A stretch of DNA of 54,257 bases from Vicinamibacteria bacterium (GTDB lineage Bacteria > Acidobacteriota > Vicinamibacteria > Vicinamibacterales > UBA8438): assembly GCA_022820675.1 (NCBI GenBank), contig JAJEFC010000262.1, forward strand, positions 1 to 54,257, in the 5' to 3' direction. The notes under the pieces were generated by a model. The model was not told the origin of the DNA. It searched no databases and saw only the letters and a program-made list of their open reading frames with translations. The position numbers were made by a program, and so were the translations under genes. Below are positions 7,582 to 14,912 of the stretch, in pieces (position 1 is the first letter of the stretch; each line of letters opens with the position of its first letter).

Positions 7582-8961
7582 TCACCCGCCGAGGGCGCCG
7601 ATCTCGCGGTAGAGCGCGGCCGAGGCGACGATGCCGTTGTGGAAGTTGCCCAGGTCGAGCTTCTCGTTCGGGGCGTGGGCGTTCTCGTCGGGCAGGCCGA
7701 CGCCGAAGAGGACGGCGGGGAGGCCGAGGACCTCCTGGAAGGTGGCCACGACCGGGATCGACCCGCCCTCGCGGTTGAACACCGGCGCCTGGCCGAACCC
7801 CGTCTCCATGGCCCGCCCCGCCGCGCGGACGAACGGGTTGTCGAAGTCGGTCATCCACGGCTTGCCGGTGTGCATGCGGGTGACCGTGACGTCGACCGTC
7901 TTCGGCGCCACCTTCCGGGCGTAGGCCTCGAACAGCTCGCCGATCTTCGCCGGGTCCTGGTCGGGCACGAGGCGCATGCTCACCTTGGCCATCGCGGTGG
8001 CCGGGATCACGGTCTTGGCGCCCTCCCCCGTGAACCCCGCGAGCACCCCGTTGACCTCGAACGTCGGCCGGCCCCAGAGCCGCTCGAGGGTGGTGAACCC
8101 GGTCTCGCCGAACAGCTTCGGCGCCTCGAGCTCGCTGCGGTAGCGGCGCTCGTCGAACGGCAGCTTCGCGAACTCGGCCCGCTCGGCGTCCGAGAGGGGC
8201 CGCACGTCGTCGTAGAAGCCGGGAATCTTCACCCGGCCGCCGCGGTCCTTCATCTGCGCCAGCAGTTGGGCGAGGACGAAGGCGGGGTTGGCGACGGCGC
8301 CCCCGAACGAACCCGAGTGGAGGTCGCTCGCGGTGCCCCGCACGTCGATCTGGCAGTAGGTCAGCCCCCGCAGGCCGTAGCAGATCGACGGCACCCCGCG
8401 GTCGAACATCGGGGTGTCGGAGATGACGACAACGTCGGCGGCGAGCTCATCCTCGTGCTCGCGGACGAACCCGTCGAGGTGGGTGCTGCCCACCTCCTCC
8501 TCGCCCTCGAGGATCAGCCGAATGTTCACCGGCAGCCGTCCGCCCTCGCGCAGGCAGGCCTCGACGGCCTTGAAGTGCATGAATATCTGGCCCTTGTCGT
8601 CGGCGGCGCCGCGGGCGTAGATCTCCCCCTGCCGCACCGTCGCCTCGAACGGCGGCGACTCCCACTGGCCGACGGGGTCGACGGGCTGCACGTCGTAGTG
8701 GCCGTAGAAGAGGATGGTCGGCGCGCCCTCGGCGTGCAGCCAGTCGCCGTAGACCACGGGGTTGCCGGGCGTCTCGATCAGCCGGACGTTCTCGAGGCCG
8801 ACCCGCTTCAGCTCGGCCGCCGTCCACTCCGCGCAGCGGGCCACGTCGGCGGCGTGGTCGGGCAGCGCGCTGATGCTGGGGATGGCGAGGTACTCGGTCA
8901 GCTCACGCACGTAGCGGTCGCGGTTGGCGTGGATGAAGTCGGTGACGGCGTCGAGTGTCAT
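7582..8961 (-). CDS. M20-family metallopeptidase (dipeptidase)
   Basis: 459 residues. M20 signatures in order: ILFYGHYDVQPVDP (His and Asp zinc ligands), RGAADDKGQIFMHFKAVEACL, LILEGEEEVGSTHL (catalytic Glu pair), then the lid/dimerisation domain starting DVRGTASDLHSGSFGGAVANP, and a final HAPNEKLDLGNFHNGIVA with the last His ligand. This is the cytoplasmic dipeptidase/deacylase branch that cleaves dipeptides or N-acyl amino acids. I start at ATG 8961 (MTLDAVTDFIHANRDRYV), where the conserved N-terminal helix begins; an upstream in-frame ATG at 9042 only adds unconserved residues. Confidence 0.93.
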   Translation of the reverse strand: MTLDAVTDFIHANRDRYVRELTEYLAIPSISALPDHAADVARCAEWTAAELKRVGLENVRLIETPGNPVVYGDWLHAEGAPTILFYGHYDVQPVDPVGQWESPPFEATVRQGEIYARGAADDKGQIFMHFKAVEACLREGGRLPVNIRLILEGEEEVGSTHLDGFVREHEDELAADVVVISDTPMFDRGVPSICYGLRGLTYCQIDVRGTASDLHSGSFGGAVANPAFVLAQLLAQMKDRGGRVKIPGFYDDVRPLSDAERAEFAKLPFDERRYRSELEAPKLFGETGFTTLERLWGRPTFEVNGVLAGFTGEGAKTVIPATAMAKVSMRLVPDQDPAKIGELFEAYARKVAPKTVDVTVTRMHTGKPWMTDFDNPFVRAAGRAMETGFGQAPVFNREGGSIPVVATFQEVLGLPAVLFGVGLPDENAHAPNEKLDLGNFHNGIVASAALYREIGALGG

Positions 8962-9340
8962 GGCGTCGGTCTCGCTGGGTCCAAGGCTCCAGGGCGTCAG
9001 GTCGGCGGCTTCCCGAACGGGCGCTCGATCGTCGGCGTACACCAGATCTGCTTCGCCGGTCCCACGGCGTCAGGTCGACCCGGCCGCGACGACGCCGCTC
9101 GAAAGGGACCGATAATCAAAGATATCAGGTTCCACGAGCCCGGAGTGTCGATCGTGCGACGGGCGGGTCTCGGGCGACGAGCGGCTGCGCGCCACCAAGC
9201 CGTCCGGCGTCGCGGTGCGCCTCACGGCAGCTCGTTCAGCCGCGCGTAGCCGCGAGAGCCCGGGATGCCGGTCCCGTGACGAGCGCGTTTCGCGCGACGT
9301 GGGGGTGCGCCAACGAGGCACGTCGCCGCGGTGCCGGCGC
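8962..9340. other. Intergenic region with decayed gene-end duplication
   Basis: No gene is supported here. The right part carries a second copy of the last codons of the adjacent LytTR regulator (see 9227-9373). Related blocks resembling TCGTGCGACGGGCGGGTCTC and CCGTGACGAGCGCGTTTCGC recur around 9150-9300, suggesting several rounds of local copying. Confidence 0.5.
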
Positions 9341-9373
9341 TCACAGCAGCTCGTTCAGCCGCGCGTAGCCGCG
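9227..9373. repeat. 28-bp direct repeat: copied 3' end of the LytTR regulator gene
   Basis: The 28 bases at 9346-9373, which encode the C-terminal RGYARLNELL of the response regulator on the minus strand, recur exactly at 9227-9254 (offset 119). A stop-like TCA lies at the equivalent place (9222-9224). The outer copy encodes only a vestigial RGYARLNELP tail. Confidence 0.8.
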
Positions 9374-10093
9374 CCGGCTGACCGGCAGCTCGGTCCCGTC
9401 CTCGAGCACCGCGACGAAGCGGTCGCGGGTGGCCGGCCCGAGCCGGGTGAGGCGGTCGACGTTGAGCAGGTAGGAACGGTGGATGCGCACGAAGCGGGCC
9501 GGATCGAGCTGCCTCTCGAGGTCGGCCAGGGTCTGCTGCTTCAGCCGCTCCCTGCCTCCGGCGACGACGCCCACGTAGTCGTCCCGCGCGCGGACGTAGT
9601 CGACGCTGCCGACGGGGACGACGTCGACCCGCGCGCCGGTGCGGATGAGGATGCGCCGGAGGTACGCGCCCGCCGGGCGCGCGCTGGCGACGACCCGCGA
9701 GACCGGCGTCGGCTGCGCGCGCGCCAGCCGCCCCCGCGCCTCGTCGAGGGCCTCGGCGAACCGCTCGGGGCCGAAGGGCTTCAGGAGGTAGTCGACGGCG
9801 TGCACCTCGAACGCGCGCAGGGCGTGCTCGTCGTGGGCGGTGACGAAGATCACGCCGACGTCGGGCCCGATCAGCTCGAGCACCTCGAACCCGTCGAGCT
9901 TCGGCATCTGGACGTCGAGGAAGACCAGGTCCGGCCGGAGGTCGTTGACGGCCCGGACCGCCTCGAACCCGTTCGCGCACTCGGCCACGATCTCGACGTC
10001 GTCGTGCGCGGCGGCGTACTCGCGCACGAGCACCCGCGAGAGCTCCTCGTCGTCGACGACCACGGCCCGGATGCGGCGCGCGCGCGAGGTCAC
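9341..10093 (-). CDS. LytTR-family response regulator
   Basis: 250 residues. Receiver domain, residues about 8-125: AVVVDDEELSR (acidic pair), DLVFLDVQMPKLDGFEVL with the phosphoacceptor Asp, FVTAHDEHALRAF and LLKPFGPERF with the conserved Lys. LytTR DNA-binding domain, about 145-248: RILIRTGARVDVVPVGSVDYVRARDDYVGVV...FVRIHRSYLLNVDRL...LPVSRRGYARL. It should bind direct repeats in promoters when phosphorylated by the kinase encoded just upstream; kinase stop and regulator start overlap as GTGA (10090-10093), showing translational coupling. GGAGGC precedes the GTG start. Its targets may include the adjacent LiaF-like envelope genes, but that is only inferred from position. Confidence 0.93.
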   Translation of the reverse strand: MTSRARRIRAVVVDDEELSRVLVREYAAAHDDVEIVAECANGFEAVRAVNDLRPDLVFLDVQMPKLDGFEVLELIGPDVGVIFVTAHDEHALRAFEVHAVDYLLKPFGPERFAEALDEARGRLARAQPTPVSRVVASARPAGAYLRRILIRTGARVDVVPVGSVDYVRARDDYVGVVAGGRERLKQQTLADLERQLDPARFVRIHRSYLLNVDRLTRLGPATRDRFVAVLEDGTELPVSRRGYARLNELL

Positions 10094-11334
10094 CGGCTGC
10101 CTCCGCGGGACGGCGTTCTCGCCGGGCTCACATCGTATCCCGACGCGCGGGCATCCTCCCCCGACGCGCGGGCATCCCCGCCCACCGCGCCTGCACCTTC
10201 TCCCGACGCGCGGGCATCCTCGACCACCCCGCGAGCCTCTCCCACCGGGCCGGCATCCCCTCCCGACACGCCGGCATCCTCGATGCGTGGGAAGCGCAGG
10301 TCGACCTCGAACCAGCCGTCCTCGCGCCGCCGGCGGACGACCGCCTCGCGGCCGAAGCGCGCCGCGAGGCGCCGCTCGACGTTGGCCAGGCCCACTCCGG
10401 TCCCCGCCTGTGCCGCCGCCTCGGGGTCGAACGGGTTCCGGACCCGCACGCGCACGACGGCCTCGTCGCAGCGCGCCGTCACGCGAACGACGCCACCGTC
10501 GACGAGGGGGCGGATGCCGTGCCTCACCGCGTTCTCGACCAGGGGCTGGAGAATGAGGGGCGGGACCCGGCACGAGCCGCACCAGGGCTCGAGCACGACC
10601 TCGCTCTCGAGACGCGGCCCGTAGCGGACCTTCTCGATGTCGAGGTAGGCGCGCACCATCGCCATCTCATCCTCCAGCCGTATCTCGTCCTCGCCCCCGA
10701 AGCGCACGCTGCTCCGGAAGAAGTCGGCCAGCCGCAGGCACATGCGCCGCGCGCCGGCCGGGTCGGCGGAAGTCAGCGCGCTGATCGACTGGAGGCCGTT
10801 GAACAGGAAGTGGGGGTCGATCTGCGCGCGCAGGGCCTTGAGCTCCGCCTCGCGCGCCAGGACCTCGAGGCCGAGCTCGCGCGCCTCGGCGCGGCGCGAC
10901 TGATCGAAGACGGCGAGCAGGTAGTGCAGCAGGCTGGAGAGCCAGAACAGCAGCACCCCGGCGGTGGCGACGGCCGCGAGCTGCGCGGACGTGAGGCGCA
11001 CCGCGTTGCCGAACGCGGGCAGACCGGCCAGCACGCCGGTCCACCCGGTCCACGCCGCGGCCCACACCGTCGCCGCCACCATCCCTGCGCCCGCGTGCAT
11101 GACGAGCGTCCGTCCCAGCGACGCGGCCGCCAGCGGCGCGGCGCGGCAGACGTACCGGGCGGACAGGCAGACGAACGCCAGAACCAGGCAGGGCGGCACG
11201 ACCACGGCGAGGGCGACGCCGATGCCGGCGCCGGCGTTCGCGGCCGACCAGGCGACGGCGCCGAGCGTCCCGATCATGGCCCACGACGCCAGGTACAGGT
11301 TGCGCCGCCGGGCCGACCCGAGGATGGGATGCAC
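10090..11334 (-). CDS. LytS-type sensor histidine kinase with repetitive C-terminal tail
   Basis: 414 residues. Four N-terminal hydrophobic helices (residues about 12-160), then the His_kinase segment LKALRAQIDPHFLFNGLQSISAL with the phosphorylatable His, and an HATPase domain: LILQPLVENAVRHGIRP (N box), GTGVGLANVERRL (G box), WFEVDLRFP. The kinase core ends near residue 345. The last 60 or so residues are a low-complexity tail of repeated Asp-Ala-Arg-Ala-Ser-Gly-Glu units encoded by a 21-bp tandem repeat, which is not part of the family. GTG at 11334 starts the protein. It is cotranscribed with the LytTR regulator and follows two LiaF-like genes, suggesting an envelope-stress circuit. Confidence 0.92.
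   Translation of the reverse strand: MHPILGSARRRNLYLASWAMIGTLGAVAWSAANAGAGIGVALAVVVPPCLVLAFVCLSARYVCRAAPLAAASLGRTLVMHAGAGMVAATVWAAAWTGWTGVLAGLPAFGNAVRLTSAQLAAVATAGVLLFWLSSLLHYLLAVFDQSRRAEARELGLEVLAREAELKALRAQIDPHFLFNGLQSISALTSADPAGARRMCLRLADFFRSSVRFGGEDEIRLEDEMAMVRAYLDIEKVRYGPRLESEVVLEPWCGSCRVPPLILQPLVENAVRHGIRPLVDGGVVRVTARCDEAVVRVRVRNPFDPEAAAQAGTGVGLANVERRLAARFGREAVVRRRREDGWFEVDLRFPRIEDAGVSGGDAGPVGEARGVVEDARASGEGAGAVGGDARASGEDARASGYDVSPARTPSRGGSR
10138..10284. repeat. 21-bp coding minisatellite in the kinase C-terminus
   Basis: Seven units of 21 bp, core CCCGACGCGCGGGCATCCTC on the plus strand, encode seven-residue repeats (DARASGE and variants) at the kinase C-terminus. Units are multiples of three, so copy-number change would lengthen or shorten the tail without a frameshift. 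Confidence 0.85.
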
Positions 11335-11512
11335 GACTCAGTTCCCCACCACCACCGCCCCCATGGCGATGCCGGCGCCGACGTTCGCGGCCGACCAGGC
11401 GACGGCGCCGAGCGTCCCGATCACGGCCCACGACGCCGGGTACAGGTTGCGCCGCCGGGCCGACCCGAGGATGGGATGCACGGCTCAGTTCCCCACCACC
11501 ACCGCCCCCATG
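11220..11512. repeat. 147-bp tandem duplication spanning a gene junction
   Basis: Bases 11220-11365 recur at 11367-11512 with a period of 147 bp and about four mismatches. Each copy holds the 5' end of the kinase gene and the last codons of the upstream LiaF-like gene. The duplication leaves both full genes intact at the outside and creates a chimeric frame inside. Confidence 0.9.
11338..11481 (-). CDS. Chimeric 47-residue ORF created by duplication
   Basis: From the GTG at 11481 the second copy of the kinase start reads MHPILGSARRRNLYPASWAV and on through the first membrane helix (ending AGIG), then passes at the duplication joint into MGAVVVGN, the C-terminus of the LiaF-like protein, and stops at 11338. 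It would be a one-helix membrane peptide. Spacing and start context match those of the kinase gene, so translation is plausible, but a function is not implied. Confidence 0.4.
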   Translation of the reverse strand: MHPILGSARRRNLYPASWAVIGTLGAVAWSAANVGAGIAMGAVVVGN

Positions 11513-11949
11513 AGCATCGGCCCGCGGAGGGTCAGCACCGGCGCGCCGGCCGTGGCCTCGGGACGGGCGGTGCGAATGCTCGACGCGCCCCCAAGCCCCG
11601 GACCCAGGTTGGACGAGACAGCCCAGTGATCGGGCACCCGCAGGTCGACCCGGCCCATCGCGACGCGGATGTCGATGACGGCCGAGTCCCCTTCCATCTC
11701 CGCCTCGCGCAGGTCGACTTCCAGGCGACCCATCACCGCCACCGCGTCTCCCCCGCGGAACGCGCCGGTCACGACACGCTGCTCGTGCCGGCCCATGAAG
11801 GCGAAGGCCTCGAGACGGGCGGCATGCGACACCGCCGCCTCTTCGCCGCACGGCTCCCGCGTGGCGCCCATCTCGGCGAGCGCCGCGCCCAGGACCACGA
11901 TCGCCGCGATTCCCAGCAGCCCCCGTCCCACGTACGGTCCTCTGGTCAT
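11485..11949 (-). CDS. LiaF-like (DUF2154) envelope protein, truncated form
   Basis: 154 residues: a single N-terminal hydrophobic helix (GLLGIAAIVVLGAALA), then a repetitive beta domain of the kind found at the C-terminus of LiaF: AFAFMGRHEQRV, AVAVMGRLEVDLREAEMEGDSAVIDIRVAMGRVDLRVPDHW, VLTLRGPMLMGAVVVGN. In Firmicutes LiaF regulates the LiaSR envelope-stress pair; the domain is also found free in many phyla. It lies between a full LiaF-like gene and the kinase/regulator pair, with the stop three bases before the kinase start in the original arrangement, so the four genes probably form one operon. Confidence 0.8.
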   Translation of the reverse strand: MTRGPYVGRGLLGIAAIVVLGAALAEMGATREPCGEEAAVSHAARLEAFAFMGRHEQRVVTGAFRGGDAVAVMGRLEVDLREAEMEGDSAVIDIRVAMGRVDLRVPDHWAVSSNLGPGLGGASSIRTARPEATAGAPVLTLRGPMLMGAVVVGN

Positions 11950-11970
11950 TGTCCTTCCCCCGGCAGCCCG

Positions 11971-12693
11971 TCAGTTGCGGATCTCTATCCCGCCCATGAA
12001 CACGGTCCCCTTCAGCACCAGCCGCTTGGACGCCACCGCCGGACCCCGCGTCTTGTCCTCGACCCCGCCCATCAGCGACGTCACCCCCAGCTCGACCGTC
12101 CAGTCCTCGGGCACGCGGATGTCGACGCCGCCCATCATCGCGAAGACGTGGATGACGGCCCGCCCCTCGGCGATGTCCGCCTCGCGCAGGTCGAGGTCGA
12201 CGCCGCCCATGAACGCCGACGCGGACCCGCCGCGGAAGTCGGCCGACCGGTTCCGGCGCTCGACGGCGCCGAGGAACGCCGCCGCCGACTCCTCCGACTC
12301 GGTGACCGCGGCGAGCCCCTTCGAATCGGACAGCACGTTGATCAGGGCCCTGACGCCGACGGCGACGAGGACGAGAGGCCAGAGGTCCCAGAGGTCCACG
12401 TCGATGAGGTTCAGGCTGTTCAGCAGCAGCAGCGCCCCCGCCGCGGCCAGCAGGGTGCCGCTCACCGCCGACGCGCGGTCCCGGGCGTCGACGAGGTTCC
12501 TCACCCCGACCGCGAGCAGGATCACCGGCCAGAACCGCAGGATGGCCCAACTGTCGACGAGGCCGAGGTTGTCGAGCAGGAACGCGAGACCGACGGTGGT
12601 CAGGACGATGCCCGGCAGGAGCGGTCCGAACGCGATGCGCGAACGGCGCCCGGCGCGCCGGCCTTCGTCGTGGTTCTGGAGCGTATCGGTCAA
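11971..12693 (-). CDS. LiaF-like membrane protein
   Basis: 240 residues: four hydrophobic helices in the first 125 residues (FGPLLPGIVLTTVGLAFLLDNLG, ILRFWPVILLAVGVRNLV, SGTLLAAAGALLLLNSLN, LWPLVLVAVGVRALI), the usual DUF5668-type part, followed by a C-terminal LiaF beta domain with repeated MGG turns (SAFMGGVDLDLREADI, AMMGGVDIRVPEDW, SLMGGVEDKT, VFMGGIEIRN). The start is TTG at 12693: GAGGAGG lies six bases upstream, and TTGACC..ACG reads LTDTLQNH. It is first in the putative liaF-liaF-kinase-regulator operon. A partial, promoter-end copy of it lies at about 14355-14600. Confidence 0.83.
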   Translation of the reverse strand: MTDTLQNHDEGRRAGRRSRIAFGPLLPGIVLTTVGLAFLLDNLGLVDSWAILRFWPVILLAVGVRNLVDARDRASAVSGTLLAAAGALLLLNSLNLIDVDLWDLWPLVLVAVGVRALINVLSDSKGLAAVTESEESAAAFLGAVERRNRSADFRGGSASAFMGGVDLDLREADIAEGRAVIHVFAMMGGVDIRVPEDWTVELGVTSLMGGVEDKTRGPAVASKRLVLKGTVFMGGIEIRN

Positions 12694-12896
12694 CGTGCAC
12701 CTCCTCGGTCGTCGTTGGCGTCCATCCTGGCGCCCGCGGCGCGTCGGCGCCAGCGCTTTTCGGTGAGTGGCGGATCCGCGCCGGTGAACGGCGCCGGCGA
12801 GAGCGAGCCCAACACTGGATTGACTCCAGAAGACGTGATTGACCGTACGTCGTAAACGGGGGGCGCCGAGCGGCTTCCGAGGGGGCACGGCTGCAG

Positions 12897-13133
12897 GTCA
12901 CCGACCGGCGGCTCGCGGCGCTACGGGCGGTGGCGACCCACCCGCACGCCACCGCCGACGAGCTCGCCGACGACGTCCGGGGGAACAAGGGGTCGATCTC
13001 CCGCCTGGCGGTGTACGACACCGGGCGGTGGCGCACGCCTCACCGCCGCCGGGTCGGCCCCGGGGCCGTGCGAGCGTCGGCGTCGTCGGCGCGCCCGGGC
13101 ATGCGCCGCTTCGACCTGCACCGGACTCCGTAG
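12897..13133 (+). pseudogene. Fur-family regulator remnant
   Basis: The frame VTDRRLAALRAVATHPHATADELADDVRGNKGSISRLAVYDT is the winged-helix start of a Fur/PerR/FurA-type regulator. After VYDT the reading is lost: the following DNA still resembles the next Fur segment (GCACGCCTCACCGCCGCCGG, as for HALTAAG) but in another frame, and the metal-binding C-terminal domain is missing; the frame stops at 13133. There is no ATG/GTG at the expected start, the nearest being GTG 12930 inside the first helix. So it is a decayed, truncated gene. No catalase or peroxidase gene is next to it. Confidence 0.6.
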
Positions 13134-13210
13134 GTTGCTCAGGTAGCGCGAGTCGCTCGATTCCGGCCAGTCACCCGCACCGCGCCCGGCTCGTGGCCCA
13201 CCGCCGACGG

Positions 13211-13741
13211 TCACCACGTGATCGCCAGGGCGGCGCCGACGCGCTCCCTCGACACCAGCGGCGAGACCGCCCCGCGCCGCGGTTCGCGGACATACAGGTC
13301 CCGCAACCTCTTCGAGCGGAGGCTGTCGAGCGTCACACCGATGAGCGCTCCGGCTACGCCGGTCAGGGCGGGCAGCGCCAAGCTGGCCTCTTCCGAGCCC
13401 GTGCCGATGAAGCCCGCCAGGAGCCAGGGAGCGACACCCACCGCGAACCCGAGCACCGCACCGTCCGCGATCGGATCGTTCCAGCCCTGCCGCACGCGCC
13501 GGACGCAGGCCTCGTCCAGCTCGACCCTGCGCCCGCCGGCGAACACGCTCAGGGAGGCCGGCGAGATGTCGACGAGCCGGCCCGTGATCACGGCCCCGGA
13601 CGGCGACGTGACGACCACGACGCTCCTGCCGCTCTCGATCAGCTCCGCGAGCTCGCGGAACGAGTCGACGGGCTGCGCCCCCGCGGGCGCCGAGACCGCG
13701 AGCGCGAGCACTGTGACGCCGACGGTAATCCCTTGTCTCAT
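13211..13741 (-). CDS. Secreted protein of unknown function with hydrophobic middle
   Basis: 176 residues. Signal peptide MRQGITVGVTVLALAVSAPAGAQ, then a beta-rich part (SGRSVVVVTSPSGAVITGRLVDISPASLSVFAGGRRVELDEACVRRVRQ) that looks like a small Sm-like or RNA-chaperone-like barrel, then two glycine-rich hydrophobic stretches (VLGFAVGVAPWLLAGFIGTG, PALTGVAGALIGVTLDSL). This is a common layout among acidobacterial exported hypotheticals. GGAGGG precedes ATG 13741. It lies 26 bases downstream of the next gene, with a similar signal peptide, so the two probably form an operon. Confidence 0.7.
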   Translation of the reverse strand: MRQGITVGVTVLALAVSAPAGAQPVDSFRELAELIESGRSVVVVTSPSGAVITGRLVDISPASLSVFAGGRRVELDEACVRRVRQGWNDPIADGAVLGFAVGVAPWLLAGFIGTGSEEASLALPALTGVAGALIGVTLDSLRSKRLRDLYVREPRRGAVSPLVSRERVGAALAITW

Positions 13742-13767
13742 CAGAGCACCCTCCGTGGGCCACCACG

Positions 13768-14247
13768 TCAGTCGGTCGTGAAGCCGAGCACCGCCACGAG
13801 GTGCAGCCCGTAGCCGACGAAGCGCGCCCCGACCCGAAGTCCGAACCTCCGGTTCCCCGCCGCCTGCATGCCGTACAGGATGTCGGCGTACGGGAGGAAC
13901 ACGAACCGCACAGGGGCGTCGCTGCCGTCGACGAAACCCGGCCCCGCGGCCAGATGGAGGGAGCGGCCGCGCCGCAGCCCGCGCTGATACCGGACCGCCG
14001 GGTTGAACAGCAGGCCGCCGTCGGTCTCCGACCCGCCCACCAGGCTGGGAAACGAGGCCCAGGCGCCCAGCCCCCACCGCTCCGTCAACCACGCCGTGGC
14101 CCCCACGTCGAAGCTGTAGACCTTCTCGTCGACGACGAACCCTCCCCCGCCGAAGAACACCTCCGCCCTGGTGCCGCCGTCCTGCCCGCCGGCCGGGGCG
14201 GCGATGAGCGTGAGCGCTGTGGCGCCGACGGCGACTCCGTATCTCAT
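13768..14247 (-). CDS. Small outer-membrane beta-barrel-like protein
   Basis: About 159 residues with signal peptide (MRYGVAVGATALTLIAAPAGGQ) and alternating strands rich in aromatic and glycine residues (EVFFGGGGFVVDEKVYSFDVGATAWLTERWGLGAWASF; LHLAAGPGFV; VRFVFLPYADILYG; FGLRVGARFVGYGLHLVAVLGF). It resembles eight-stranded outer-membrane barrels of the OmpA-transmembrane/DUF type. AGGAGG seven bases upstream selects ATG 14247. Substrate or function cannot be told. Confidence 0.7.
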   Translation of the reverse strand: MRYGVAVGATALTLIAAPAGGQDGGTRAEVFFGGGGFVVDEKVYSFDVGATAWLTERWGLGAWASFPSLVGGSETDGGLLFNPAVRYQRGLRRGRSLHLAAGPGFVDGSDAPVRFVFLPYADILYGMQAAGNRRFGLRVGARFVGYGLHLVAVLGFTTD

Positions 14248-14354
14248 CAACTCACCTCCTTGCCGAGCAGGCCCTTGCCGCGCCTCGGGAGCCGGCGGGA
14301 CACCTCAAACTGGAAGTGCGCGAGCGGGGCGCGGAGCGGCTCGTGGCAGCATCT

Positions 14355-14600
14355 ACGAGGTTCATCAGGCCAACCGCGAGCAGGATCACCGGCCAGAACC
14401 GCAGGATGGTCCAACTGTCGACGAGGCCGAGGTTGTCGAGCAGGAACGCGAGGCCTACCGCGATCAGGACGATGCCCGGCAGGAGCGGTCCGAAGGCGAT
14501 GCCCGATCGTGATCGTAGGCGTCCATCCTGGCTCCACTGCGCGACGGCGCCAGCTTTCTCGGTGAATGGCGGATCCGGACCCGGCGAGCGGCGCCATCGT
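14355..14600 (-). pseudogene. Partial duplicate of the LiaF-like gene (5' end and leader)
   Basis: 14355-14505 aligns without gaps to 12491-12641 (offset 1864), the first membrane helices of the LiaF-like gene. A deletion then removes the start codon and ribosome binding site, after which 14518-14600 again matches the DNA upstream of the original gene (GGCGTCCATCCTGG and the following bases). With no start and no 3' half it is a dead copy. Confidence 0.85.
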
Positions 14601-14654
14601 GGTATACGCTGCGTGGGGGAGCGTACCCCGCTGAGGGAGGCGGAGGAGGATCAC

Positions 14655-14912
14655 GTGGGGCAGGTCAATTTCCGCATGAAGGACGAGCGCCTGTCGCTCA
14701 TCGATCGGGCGGCGGCGATTCGAGGGGTCACCCGCACGGAGTTCGTGCTCCGATCGAGCGAAGCGGCGGCGATCGAGACGCTGGCCGAGCGCCCGATCAT
14801 TGCGCTCGACGACGACGCGTACGATGCGTTCGTGGCCGCGCTCGATGCGCCGGTCGCGCCGAACGATCGGCTGAAGAGACAGTCGGCGCGGCGGCCGCTG
14901 TGGGAGCGATGA
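14655..14912 (+). CDS. DUF1778 / TacA-like antitoxin
   Basis: 85 residues: an N-terminal ribbon-helix-helix (VNFRMKDERLSLIDRAAAIRGVTRTEFVLRSSEAAAIETL) and a C-terminal toxin-neutralising tail (RPIIALDDDAYDAFVAALDAPVAPNDRLKRQSARRPLWE), the standard DUF1778 layout with the FVAALD.P....RL signature. GGAGGAGG upstream selects GTG 14655. TacA proteins block acetyltransferase toxins and autorepress. The stop overlaps the toxin start (ATGA, 14909-14912). Upstream, GGTATACGCT and AGCGTACC around 14599-14628 form an imperfect inverted repeat that could be the operator. Confidence 0.85.
   Translation: MGQVNFRMKDERLSLIDRAAAIRGVTRTEFVLRSSEAAAIETLAERPIIALDDDAYDAFVAALDAPVAPNDRLKRQSARRPLWER

Noticed and set aside
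7441..10284. CRISPR array (regular repeats at 7441-7579 and 10138-10284)
   Set aside because: Units are directly adjacent with no unique spacers, period 21 or 28 bp, one array lies within a coding frame, and no cas gene is near.
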